This document shows, piece after piece, positions 46,079 through 57,000 of a stretch of 64,000 bases of DNA. The stretch spans positions 930,001-994,000 of the forward strand of contig CAKMXJ010000003.1 in assembly GCA_928724745.1 (NCBI GenBank). The letters run 5' to 3'. Origin of the DNA: Anthracocystis setariae. Taxonomy: Eukaryota > Basidiomycota > Ustilaginomycetes > Ustilaginales > Ustilaginaceae. The notes under the pieces are model-generated. The model ran no database searches, was not told the DNA's origin, and worked only from the letters and a program-made list of their open reading frames with translations. Both the position numbers and the translations under genes were made by a program. The stretch's first letter is position 1; each line of letters starts with the position of its first letter.

Positions 46079-48397
46079 ATGGTTGGACGAAGAGGAGCAG
46101 GCCGGAAAGGCGCAAAAGCTTCGGACTCGATCAGCCGGTCTGCTGGGTTCGATGACATCCCCAAAGACGACGAGGATCTCTTCGAAGCCAGCCGCGACCA
46201 GATCCTTCTCGACGGCTACAACCGCGCCAACGACTCCGATGATGGCATGGATGTTGGATTGAACAACCGTGAAGTTCTAGGTATCGAAGAGGCTCCCTCC
46301 GACGAGGAGGATGACTCTGACATGGAGGAAGACGAGGACGAAGACGAGGACGAAGACGAAGACGAAGATGACGAAGCGGCATATGACGACGCTGGCAATT
46401 CGGGCCGTCAGAAGAGCAAGGCAAAGAAAGATATCGTAGTATCTTCCGATGACGACGACGATGACCTCGACGACGATGAGGATGGAGATGAAGACGATGG
46501 ACCGCAAATCCACGAGAACGACCGAGGATGGGGTGCCAACAAGCGCGCCTACTACAATAGCAACGACCTTGATGCTATGGACTCGGATTCCGAGATTGAC
46601 GAGGAGCAGGCACGTGAGCTCGAGCTCAAGGAAGTCAAGCGCCTGCAGAAGAAGAGCCGAAGTGGTATGGACGATTCTGACTTTGGTCTCGGAAGTGACC
46701 ACGTCGACGGCGAGCTCGCAAAGTCCGCCAAGGATGCCGGAAGGGAGCAGAGAAGGCGCGAGCTGGACGGCGATCAAGCCACCTCGGCAGCCGCCCAGGA
46801 GTTGCCAAAAAAGCAGCAGCCAGCTCAAACAGAGCCCATCGACGAGGCTTCGCGCAGATCTTTGTTGGCCAAGCTTCAGCAGACGAGCCCCGAAGCCGTA
46901 GCCTTGGCGGGAGAGTATGCCGACATGCTCGAAGAGTTTGGCCATGTCGACAACCTTGTCAAAACAATGACGGCACAAAACTCGAAGCATCCGAGTCTCG
47001 AGATCATGCACGTCCATTACCAGACTCTCGCAACATACATTACCACCATGACCTTCTACTTCCACCTGCGCGCCTCACCCGAGTTCGCTAGCGAGCCAGA
47101 GAAGCTTCGAACACACCCGGTCATGCAACGCATGATGCGCCTCAAACAGGGCCTTAGCGTCATGGAGGACCTCGGACTCACCTTCGACCCACAGCGCCTG
47201 CCCGGATCCAACGGCTTGTCGCCCGATGAGTTGGACGAGATGCACATGCTCAGTCAAGGCAGCGAGGACGACGATCTGGGCGATCTGGACGACGACGAGT
47301 TGGCAGACCTCATGGCGGATGCCGATGCCTCCAACGGTAAGGAGAATGCGGCTTCTGTCAAAAATAAGAAGACCTCGAAGAAGGCGAAGAAGCTTGCCTC
47401 GAATGATGAGGATGTGGAAGAAGCAGCCGCGGGTTCGAAGAAGAGGAAAAACGACAAGGCGGACAAGAAGAAGAAGAAGAAGAAGAAGACGACGAAGAAG
47501 GCTGAGCCCGTGGCACCACTGGCAGCTGGTCTGGCCGACCTCGATGACGAGCCTGCGCTTCAAGTTAAGCTTAAGAAGAAGAGCAACACGTCAGCGCCAA
47601 GCAATCCCTTCGCAGTCTCGGCCGACGGCACCAACTTTGAAGATGCCACGTTTGGCGAGCTTTCTGGTCTCTCGTCGATCGATTCGGCGGAGCGAGCGGC
47701 ACGAAAGAGGACGCTGCAATTCCATGCATCAGCGATCGAGAGCAAAGCTTTGCAACGATCCAAGGCTGCCAAGGAGCGTCAGTCGGGGGATGCCGATATT
47801 CCCTACCGCGACCGCGAACGCAGCCGTGCTGGTGTCGAGCAGGCCAAGGCCGCGCGCGAGGCCAAGCTGCAGCAGCAGCTCAATGGTGGCATGGGCAAAG
47901 ATACCGCGTTGGATGGCGACGATGGATGGGGAGAGGCCGACGAGAAGGATTGGCGCGAAGTTATGGGTCAACCCATGGCCTCATCTCGTTCGTCATCGCG
48001 ACGTGATAATGACGACGACGACGATGATGATGACGCAGCCGATTATTACGATCTCGTCACATCTTCTCGCAAGCGGGCACGCCAAGAAGCCAAGGCAGAG
48101 TACGACGAAGCTCGCAATGCCGAACGTTTTGCTCTCATGGAAGACGAAGAGCTGGAGGATGGGCAGCACCGTGGCATTACGCGCCAGATCGAGAAGAACA
48201 AGGGACTCACTCCTCACCGTCCCAAGACGTCGCGCAACCCACGTGTCAAGAAGAGGCTCAAGTACGAGCAGGCCAAGAAGAAGCTCAGTTCGCGACAGGC
48301 CGTGTTCAAGGGAGGTCAGTCGAGCTTGCAGGGAGGATATGGAGGAGAAGCGTCAGGTATCTCGACGCACTTGGTCAAGTCGAGGAAGCTTGGTTGA
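46079..48397 (+). CDS. SAS10: SSU processome subunit Sas10/Utp3
   Basis: Intronless, 772 residues (MVGRRGAGRKGAKASD). It starts with a basic patch, then long Asp/Glu runs (residues about 75-150). The Sas10/Utp3 domain (about 260-345) includes LLAKLQQTSPEAVALAGEYA and THPVMQRMMRLKQGLSVME. The C-terminal Sas10 domain (about 695-772) includes HRGITRQIEKNKGLTPHRPK, NPRVKKRLKYEQAKKK and SSRQAVF. Sas10/Utp3 binds the U3 snoRNP-containing SSU processome during 40S assembly and was also described as a silencing derepressor. A Lys-rich run (about 460-475) follows the central domain. Confidence 0.95.
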   Translation: MVGRRGAGRKGAKASDSISRSAGFDDIPKDDEDLFEASRDQILLDGYNRANDSDDGMDVGLNNREVLGIEEAPSDEEDDSDMEEDEDEDEDEDEDEDDEAAYDDAGNSGRQKSKAKKDIVVSSDDDDDDLDDDEDGDEDDGPQIHENDRGWGANKRAYYNSNDLDAMDSDSEIDEEQARELELKEVKRLQKKSRSGMDDSDFGLGSDHVDGELAKSAKDAGREQRRRELDGDQATSAAAQELPKKQQPAQTEPIDEASRRSLLAKLQQTSPEAVALAGEYADMLEEFGHVDNLVKTMTAQNSKHPSLEIMHVHYQTLATYITTMTFYFHLRASPEFASEPEKLRTHPVMQRMMRLKQGLSVMEDLGLTFDPQRLPGSNGLSPDELDEMHMLSQGSEDDDLGDLDDDELADLMADADASNGKENAASVKNKKTSKKAKKLASNDEDVEEAAAGSKKRKNDKADKKKKKKKKTTKKAEPVAPLAAGLADLDDEPALQVKLKKKSNTSAPSNPFAVSADGTNFEDATFGELSGLSSIDSAERAARKRTLQFHASAIESKALQRSKAAKERQSGDADIPYRDRERSRAGVEQAKAAREAKLQQQLNGGMGKDTALDGDDGWGEADEKDWREVMGQPMASSRSSSRRDNDDDDDDDDAADYYDLVTSSRKRARQEAKAEYDEARNAERFALMEDEELEDGQHRGITRQIEKNKGLTPHRPKTSRNPRVKKRLKYEQAKKKLSSRQAVFKGGQSSLQGGYGGEASGISTHLVKSRKLG

Positions 48398-49404
48398 GCT
48401 TGCCAATTGTAAGCCGCTTATTTCAAGACCATCATTTTGTGCTTCCTTTTTTTCACTGCAATATTTTCCCTGTTGTCCCAATTTTTAATATTTTGGATTT
48501 CTCAGACTAGCTGGGCCAGCTGGCCATGACTGAAGCAATGGGTGGTTGAGCAATGGATGGTTGATGCAATCAGACAACTCGATTGAATGCTCAACAAACG
48601 AAACCCACGTGGAACTCCATTTGACCTGGCTGCCATGTACAGTCCAGTCCAGTACGGTAGGTGCAAATCAAAGCGACCGGGCCTGGACAAAGGACATATA
48701 GTTGATACGTACGGGCTAGCTCAGGAGAACACGCTGGGCGGCCGTGTGCATTATTTACGACTCGACACCCGCACGACAGTGCAAAATCGAAGAAAACTTT
48801 TCCGGGCGAAAGGTGTCCGGTTCGAGGTTGGTTGCCGCGCGACACAATTGAGTCGCTGAGGAAATTCGGCAAAGACGGCCGCTGTTGACGGACAAGCCGA
48901 TTGCTCTCACTTTTTGAAAATTTGGCTATGTGGCTCCATTTGCACCGCTTTAAACATGTACATACGAGCCATTTGTCATGGTTCAGAGATTATCGACATT
49001 CTTCTAGGTAGTTAGCTGTACTGTACAATTATGTGATAGATACAAAGAAGGGACGAGTGTATGATAGTTGTTGGCCCAAGGAGCCAAGGCTCTGATGGCA
49101 GGATGGAACCGGTGGAGCGGCAAAAAAGAGACCCGGCAACGTGACGTGAGCGGGAGGCGCCGAAAAGGAGTGAAATTATTCCCGGTATCTCAACGACTCA
49201 GACTGCTTCCCCACACGCCGCCTACAGTGCAGTACTCTTACCGGCTGTAACGAGGCTCAATTCCTGCCGGTGCAGTGCGGTACTACCGTATACAAATACT
49301 CGGCCTCTTCGTTGACCGTCACTCCTTCTTCCTTCCCCACACCCTCATCCTGTCCACCTTCTTGCCTCTCCCTCAAACCCTCATCCTACGAAACACATAT
49401 CAAA
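48398..49404. other. Intergenic: SAS10 3' flank and thiolase promoter
   Basis: 1007 nt. Four CAGT/GTAC-rich elements occur at 48636-48660, 49016-49027, 49222-49249 and 49270-49293, the last two within 185 nt of the thiolase ATG. No gene seen. Confidence 0.55.
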
Positions 49405-50661
49405 ATGGCTCAGCGAATCACTCAGCTCGCCTCGCACCTCGACCCCCGCTCGTGGTCCGGCAAGGGCCTCCACGCCCACCAGCTCAAGAACGACTCGGAC
49501 GTCGTCATCGTCGCTGCAGGCCGAACCCCGTTCACTAGGGCATACAAGGGTTCCATGAAGGACACCAAGTTCGACGTTCTCTGCTACGAATTCTTCAAGT
49601 CGCTCATTGCTTCTTCGGGCGTCGATCCCAAGCTCATCCAGGACATTGTCGTCGGCAACGTGCACAACGATGAGGCTCCCTACTACGCTCGTGCTGCCGC
49701 CCTTGCTGCCGGCATCCCCAACACAACGCCTCTGATCTGTGTCAACCGATTTTGCTCTTCCGGTCTCATGGCCATCCGCGCCATCGCCAACGGTATCCAG
49801 GCCGGCGAGATCGAGTGCGGTCTTGCATGCGGTATCGAGCACATGTCGACGCAGCCCAAGCGTCCCACCGAGTTCTCGGAAATCATCTCCAAGACCAGCC
49901 AGGAGGCGGACGACTGCAAGATGCCCATGGGTTGGACCTCGGAGAACGTAGCCAAGGACTTTAACATCTCGCGTGCCAAGATGGACGAGTTCGCCGCCCG
50001 CTCCCACCAGCGTGCAGTTCAGGCGCAGGCGCAGGGCAAGTTCGATGCCGAGATCTTCCCCATCTCGATCCCCACCGTAGGCAAGGACGGCTCGCGCCAG
50101 ACTTCGGTCATCTCGGCTGACGAGGGCCCGCGTCCCGGCACCACTGCCGAGTCGCTCTCCAAGATCAAGTCGGCCTTCCCGCAGTGGGCTCCCGGTAACA
50201 CCACCGGTGGTAACGCTTCGCAGATCACCGATGGTGCCGCCGGTACCATCCTGATGCGTCGATCGCTTGCCAACAAGCTCGGTCTCAAGATTCTCGGCAA
50301 GTACGTCTCGTGCGCCGTCACCGGTCTCGAGCCCCGCATCATGGGTATTGGCCCCTCGTCCGCCATCCCGGCGCTTCTCGAACAGACCGGCGTCAAGCAG
50401 GACGAAGTCGAACTGTTCGAGATCAACGAGGCGTTTGCGAGCATGTACGTCTACTGTGTCGAGAAGCTCGGTCTGGACCCAGAGAAGGTCAACGTCAACG
50501 GAGGCGCTTGTGCTCTCGGTCATCCCCTCGGCGCGACGGGTGCAAGGTTGGTGGTCACCGCACTCAAGGAGCTCGAGAGGAGGAACCAGAAGGTCGCCGT
50601 CGTGTCCATGTGCATCGGTCTCGGCATGGGTGCTGCTGGCTTGATTCTTAGGGAAGACTAA
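49405..50661 (+). CDS. POT1: Peroxisomal 3-ketoacyl-CoA thiolase
   Basis: Intronless, 418 residues. The start MAQRITQLASHL contains a textbook PTS2 nonapeptide (RI-x5-HL, residues 4-12), which also fixes the ATG at 49405. Thiolase motifs are the acyl-accepting Cys117 in VNRFCSSGLMA, NTTGGNASQITDGAA, FEINEAFAS, His373 in GGACALGHPLGATGAR and Cys403 in SMCIGLGMGAAG. The sequence is closest in pattern to animal ACAA1 and yeast Pot1/Fox3, which cleave 3-ketoacyl-CoA in the last step of peroxisomal beta-oxidation. The ABCD transporter at 11-13 kb would supply its pathway with acyl-CoA. The C-terminus (LILRED) is not a PTS1. Confidence 0.95.
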   Translation: MAQRITQLASHLDPRSWSGKGLHAHQLKNDSDVVIVAAGRTPFTRAYKGSMKDTKFDVLCYEFFKSLIASSGVDPKLIQDIVVGNVHNDEAPYYARAAALAAGIPNTTPLICVNRFCSSGLMAIRAIANGIQAGEIECGLACGIEHMSTQPKRPTEFSEIISKTSQEADDCKMPMGWTSENVAKDFNISRAKMDEFAARSHQRAVQAQAQGKFDAEIFPISIPTVGKDGSRQTSVISADEGPRPGTTAESLSKIKSAFPQWAPGNTTGGNASQITDGAAGTILMRRSLANKLGLKILGKYVSCAVTGLEPRIMGIGPSSAIPALLEQTGVKQDEVELFEINEAFASMYVYCVEKLGLDPEKVNVNGGACALGHPLGATGARLVVTALKELERRNQKVAVVSMCIGLGMGAAGLILRED

Positions 50662-50823
50662 AAAATGATTGTGTAGCTTTATAGGATTTCGGTTCGGGGC
50701 ATGGAGGGAATTCAGATTTTGGGGTTTCCTCGGATAGCTAGCTGCCTTTCAGTGTGTGTGCATAATGTTTCGATAGCGTTTGTGATGACAGGGATTAGCA
50801 AAGTGGAGATGTGAAAAGCGATG
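50662..50823. other. Convergent 3' flank thiolase/nucleoporin
   Basis: A short gap after the thiolase stop. If the nucleoporin frame break is an artefact, the nucleoporin stop lies at 50824; otherwise it lies at 50909. Confidence 0.5.
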
Positions 50824-51005
50824 CTACGAAGAGTGCTGCTTTGTATCCTTTTGGTCGGCGGCCTCTTCCTCTTCGGACTCTTCTTCGACTGCCGATAGAC
50901 CTTCCTCCTCATCCTTTTCTTCTTCGTCTGCAGATTGTACACGTCCACTGTTTTGTTCCTCGACATTCTTGCTCGCGTCCCGACCAGCAACCTCCCCCTC
51001 CCCCT
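50824..51005 (-). other. Probable true C-terminal tail of the nucleoporin, in the next frame
   Basis: In the frame one base away, the sequence after the G-rich repeat continues the acidic composition of the preceding tail (GEGEVAGRD, then SADEEEKDEEEG and VEEESEEEEAADQKD) to a stop at 50824. This matches the upstream acidic region far better than the tail read to 50909. Confidence 0.7.
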
Positions 51006-54000
51006 CCCCCCTCCCCATCGCGGTCCTCTTCTTCTTCGTCGCTATACTCGTCCTCTTCATCTTCATAGTCCTCCTCATCCGTATATTCATCCTCCTCCTC
51101 CTCCTCCTCGTCTTCGTCTTCGTCTTGGTAATCCTCCTCATCCTCGTCCTCGGTATCCTCATCCTTCACTGGCGCTGCGCCAAGCCTGGACAACAGCGAC
51201 CCATCACCCGGCTCCTCCTTCCCCTCTGCCTCCTTGGCACTTGGCGAAGCCGCAGTGGAGAAAGGCGAGCTTTTACTCGCAAACGCACCAAAAGCCGACT
51301 TGACCGGCGTGGTGCTCGCCTTCTCCGCGGTCGCTGCGAACCGTCCAAACCCAGATCCAGCCGTCCCGGCACCTGCCCCGAACGCCGACACCGCCCCGAA
51401 CGCCGTGCCCCCGGACGTAGAAGTGGTGGGTTGCGGGTTGAAGCTAAACGCCGTAGCCGTCTTGGCAACCCCACTACCCGACTTCGAGAACGCGCCCGAC
51501 CCAAACCCAACCCCAGAACTCGACTGGATCGAGCCAAACGCCGACACCGCGGGCGTCGACGTCATCGACGGATTCAGCTTGCTCGGCGCAAAGCTAAACG
51601 CGGCAACACTCTTTTCTCCAGCCTCTGCGTTGTTCTTGTCGCTTTCGGGCGCTCCGGTGTTGAAGCTGAAGGCAGAGCGCGGCGGGTTGCCAGTGAGGGG
51701 GGACGGTGGCCACGGCGCAGGCTTGCTCGACGGGCTCGTCAAAGGTTCCTTGTTGCGCGGCTCGGATGGCTTGCAGAACGTTAGCGTGGAAGGGTCCGGA
51801 ATAGACTTGTCGGTAGACGGCTCCGCCCTGTCCCTGGTCTCGGCCGGCGGAGTCTCAGCGTTCGCCTTGGACTCCGAGTCGGCTGCCGGAGTCGGCTCCT
51901 TGTGGCCGTCCTTATTCTTGGCATCAACCAGAGGATCCGCAGCCGTTCCACTCGCTTCTTCCGCAGAAGTGGCAGGCTTCTCCTTTTCCTCCGCTGCGGC
52001 AGTTGGCTTCGTCTCCGTCTTGGACGTGGATGGCTCCTTCTTCTCCTCTGCGACCACCTGCGAAGTAGCAGTGGCAGCGGGGGCGGAGCTAAATCCACCA
52101 AGTTTTGGCTGTTGCGACGAACTTTGAGCGTCGTCCTTCTTAGCAAGTCCACCGAAGCTGAAACCACTACCCGCCGGCTTTTGCGTCTCGGATGTAGACG
52201 AAGCAGTCGCCGGGGCAGCAGTGTCACCGAAGCTAAAGCCCGCGCTCGCTCGCTTCGATTGCGGCGCAGGCGAAGGTATCTTCTTGCCCAAATTGCCAAA
52301 GCTAAGCCCAGCCTTGCCTGTCTCCTGTGTCTGAGCAGGAGACTCAGGCTCCTTCTTGGCCAAATCACCAAAGCTGAACGTGGGCTTGGCAGCATCCACT
52401 TTCTTCACCTCATCCTTGCTGACACTCCCGAACCCTTTGAACCCACTGATCGGCATCTCCTCACCCTTCACCTTCGGCGCCAAGGGCTGGGCGAAGAAAT
52501 CCGACTTAGCCTTCGCAGACACCGCCATACCCGCATCCTTCGACATCCCGCCTTCCTCCGCCGCCGGAAGATGCACCGCAAAACTCTTCACCTTGGACTT
52601 CGCATTGTGCGAAGCACGAATGCTGCTGGGACTCGAACTCGCCGCTCGTCCACCCGGCTGGAACGAATCGTCCCCGGCAGGCAGGTCGAACATTCCGGCG
52701 GGCATCGTGCTGAGCTTGCCAAAGTTGAGGTTGGATAGCGTGCCACTGCCGAAAGGCGAGCTGCTCGGTGCAGGTGCGGGGGACGACTTGGATGTTGATG
52801 GAAGAGAGGAACCGAAACCAACAAAGTTGAGATTGGTGGAGGGGGGAGCAGCCGTGGTGGCAGGTTCAGCTGCCGGCGATGCGGCAGTTGCTGGAACCGC
52901 GGGCTTAGATGTCGCCGCAGCTGCCGCGCCGAACCCTCCAAAGTTGAGTGGTGAAGCAGGAGCGGCGGTCTTGCCAGCGGGTGCTGTAGAGGTGGAGCCA
53001 AATCCGGTAAACGATGCCGTTGAAGGCTTGAAAGTCGTACCAGCGGATGAAGCAAAGCCACCAAAAGCAAGCGGTGCCGAGGGGGCAGCCGCCTTGGCTA
53101 CAGGCGCGACCGGAGCCGCCGTCAACGAAGCGACAGAGGATCCCGTTCCTGCGAATTGAGCTGTAGCAGTCTTAGCAGGAGCGGACGTAATCGCTGAAGA
53201 TCCGAATCCACCAAAGTTGAGCGGGCTTGATGACGTTGCAGGCTTGGGCGTCGAAGCAGTCGGCAGTGCTGGCGCTGTCGAGTGGGCAGTCTTGGTGCCA
53301 ACACCTGGCGAGACAGGGAAACCGAAGCTAGACGGAGCTGCCTTGGGCGGAGTTGAAGGTGGCGGCTGCGAGAGCGTAGGGACCGATACCGTCTGGGGAG
53401 CAGAAGCAAACTGTGAAGCAGCAGATTTCGGCGGTGCTGACACAGGCGAAGTTTGGGACTTGCCGACATTCGCCACGGTAAGCTCTACGGGAGGCTGACG
53501 CTTGCCCAAGCGAACAGGGCCCTTTGCGAAGGCGATCTGCAGGTCAGACCCCTGCATGGGCGTGGTCACCTTCCTACCAGGACGCTGCGAGGTAGGGACG
53601 GCTCGCATGTTGAGGATCGGCTTCTCCCGAGCGTTGAGGAAGACTGTGACACTTTCGCTCTTGGCTCGCTCTGCACGGATGATGTCGTCGGCAGACACGA
53701 TCGCAGTGGCCGCAGGGAGTGTGCGAATCAGATTGCTGACATCATTGAGCGACCCGGCATCTTCAACACCGCTGAGAACCGACATCGAACGAGAAATGCC
53801 GCGACCACCCTCCCGAGACGCGTAATCTTGCTCTGCCGGTCTCATCAGATCCATCTCCAACGCCAAATTATCCAACTCCAACGTCACGGCGGTTGTCCTG
53901 GCGGTAATGTTGCGACAAGCTCTCGCGACCGAGTCCAGACTGGGCGCCTTGAGAGTGGCGCGACCGGTCTTGGCTTGCTGCAACTTGTCCTTCAACACCG

Positions 54001-57000
54001 CCAGATACTCTTCGAGCTCGACAATGCGGTCGCGCACCACCTGGCTTGCTTTGCGCAGCTTGTTCTGGTTCTCGACATGCTCAGGACCGAGCTGCCTGAT
54101 GCGGATTATCTTGGCGAATTCAGGATCGCTGCGGGCACGAATGAAGCGAGCCACTTCTTCCTTCTTCGCTTCCGCCTTGAGCTGAAGGCTCTGGATTTCG
54201 GCGACTTGACGCTTGTGCGACGCAGCTTCATCTTCGATACGCTGCGCGAGCGGTCGCAGCGACTTTGCGAGCGAGAGCATTTTGGGCAGATCGCCAAACG
54301 ACCACTTGGAAGGATCGGCGAAATCCTCGATGGACTGAGGCAAGCTGGTGGGCTCGCGGAGATCGGCAAGGAAGGAAGCGCACTGGTTCACGTTTGAGCG
54401 AAGAACTTCCAGCTCTTGGGTGAGGATCAAGTACGCCTTAAGGAATTCACCTTGAATACCGCTTTCGTTGACTTTAGCAGGAGATTGATGGGGTGTCGAC
54501 AGTTGAGGCGTCTTTCCGGCAACAAGCGGACTACCACTGCCCTTGTTGACTGTGGCAGATGTGGCGGTCTTTGGCGTGGAAGCGGCTGGCACGTTGCTCT
54601 TGACGGGCGTCGTGCCAAAGCCACCGAACGAAGACGTCGTTGCAGGTGCAGAGGCAGCTGGGGTCTTGCTCTCATTGCTCTGTCCGAACCCGGAGAAGCC
54701 CGACGGCGTCGATTCGAGAGGCGAGGGCTCAGCAGGCTTGGTTCCCAAGGACGATTGCCCGAACGACGGCTTACTTCCCGCCTGATGGAATGAGAATGGC
54801 TTGTTGGTAGCGGCAAGGGGTGCGCTTGGCTTCTCAGGGGAGCCCTTTGGCATCTCGTCAGTGTTGTTGAGAGGCGCCGCAGCCAGGGGCGAGCTGCTTT
54901 TGGGTGCGCTCGAATTGAAGCCCAAGAACGAGCCGGATCCTGCCGTTGCCGCTGTCGTAGTACCTTTGGCAGGCGCTGATCCAAATCCGAAGGAAGGCGT
55001 GCTTGTAACAGGAGCGGCGGGGGCTGGTGCTGGCTTGCTTAATTCAGCCGAAGGAGTCGACTTGTTTGAGTTTGCGAATGAGAAGGCCGGAGCATCTTTG
55101 TTCTGAGGTGCGCTGGCCACCGTTGTCGTGCCAAAGCCTCCAAAGCTACCAAAGCTTGCGGGCTTTGCCGTCGTCGATGCCGGAGCTGGCGTAGCGCTGT
55201 TGCTGAACGAAACAGGCGAGTTCGATTTTTGCGTTTCTGGCTGTGCTGGTCTGTTTTGATGATCAGTCGCCGGCTTGGACTGAGCGAATGAACCAAAAGC
55301 TGAAGACGCAGGTGTAACCGTACTCTCTGCTGGCTTGGATGCAGACGCGAAAGAGAAGGGAGCGGATGCTGCTGCCTTGTCCCCTGTCTTTGCGTCCGAT
55401 GTCGGGGTTGTAGTCTGGTTGCCAGCAGAGTTGAAAGAGAAAGGTGAAGCAACTGGTTTAGTCGAAGCGCCTGCGAAGCTGAAGGTGGGCTTGGTCTCAG
55501 CTTGAGGGTTGGCTTCGGAAGCCTTGGTATCAGAACCCTTTGCAGCGGTAGTAACAGGGGTCGCATCAGCTTTTTTGGCATCGACATCAGCGTCTTTGTT
55601 TGAATAGTCGGCCTTTGGCTCGTCCGATTTGGCAGCTGGGGTAGAGGAGGTCGAAGTAGGAGCGGTGCTGGCCTTGTTGTTTCCGAAAGAGAACGGTTGG
55701 CCACCGAAAGCGGCGCCTGCATTGAACCCTGGCTGGAATGAACTGAAAGCGGATGCGGGTGCAGAAGGCGATTCCGCTTCAGCCCCGTCTGACTTCTTGC
55801 TGGGAGCATCGAAAGCACTTGCCGAAGCTCCTGATGGGTTGAAAGAGAAAGGTTTGGTGATTGCCTCACTCTTTGGTGTCTGGACAGTCGAATTCGCGCC
55901 TGATCCCGGTGATGTGGCTGTAACAGCCTTCTTCGGTGTCTCAGCAGCTGTCTTGGACTGCGACTGCGAGGACAATGCAGAGCCGTCGCTTCCCAGTATG
56001 CCGTCAAGACCTCCGAATGAAAAGCTGCCCGAGTAAGCAGTACCCTTAGCACTTGCTTCTTCGTCTTTGCTCTTGCCGTCCTTATCCTCTGCTGCCTTGT
56101 TTGCGGCAAAGGCCGAGAAGGAGCCTTGACCGAAGCTCGAGGCGGTGTTGCCGAATGCAGACGATGGCTTTGTAGAGCTTGCAGCCGGAGCGCCAAAAAG
56201 AGCTGTAGGTGCGTTTGCGCTCTTGGTCTCGAGCTTCCCACCACTGCCAAAGACAGAGCCGGTGGCCGGGGTAGAGGTCGAGCCAAACGCGCTGGTGGAT
56301 TTCGTCGCAAATCCACCAAAGCCAGAACCGCTCAAGGCAGACTTGGGGTCGCTACCGCCGGCGGAGGAGCCGAATGCACTGAACGCAGAGCCAGAGCTAG
56401 GTTGCGACGCTGAATTTGCCTTTGCGGCAGAAGGCGAGGAGGCGGTTGATCCGAAAGCAGGAGTAGTTCCAAAGGCTGATGTGGATCCGAGCGCCGACGT
56501 CGAGCCGAAACTAGACGAAGATCCGAATGCAGGTGCGGAAGTCTGACCAAATGCTGATGACTGACCGAACGCAGGTTTTGCTGCTTCCGCTGTTTGACCA
56601 AACGCGGAAGTTGAAGCGACCGCAGCGGGAGCAGGAGCAGGTGTCGAAGCCGATGATGTCGCGCTTGTAGTTGGCGCTTCAGTTTTTGCTGGGGATGCAC
56701 TGTCCTTGTTGGTGGCAGAGGCTGATTCGAAGCCGAAACCTGTCGAACCGAACGCCGATGCAGGCTTGCCATTGCCAGCTGAGCCACTGCTGAACGCGCC
56801 AAAGCCGAATCCGCTGGATGGCTTGGATGCGGAGCCAAAGGCTGAAGATGGAACCGATGTAGCCGAGGGCGAACCAAATGCTGATGGTTGACCAAAGGCA
56901 GACCCGGAAGATCCGAATGCGGATTTGATGCCGAACGCTGAGCTTTGACCAAAGGCAGACGGCTGGCCAAATGCCGAGGCCGAGCCAAATGCAGGAGCGG

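Noticed and set aside
48825..48850. GGTTCGAGG resembling a tRNA B box
   Set aside because: The second half of the B box is wrong and no upstream A box is present.
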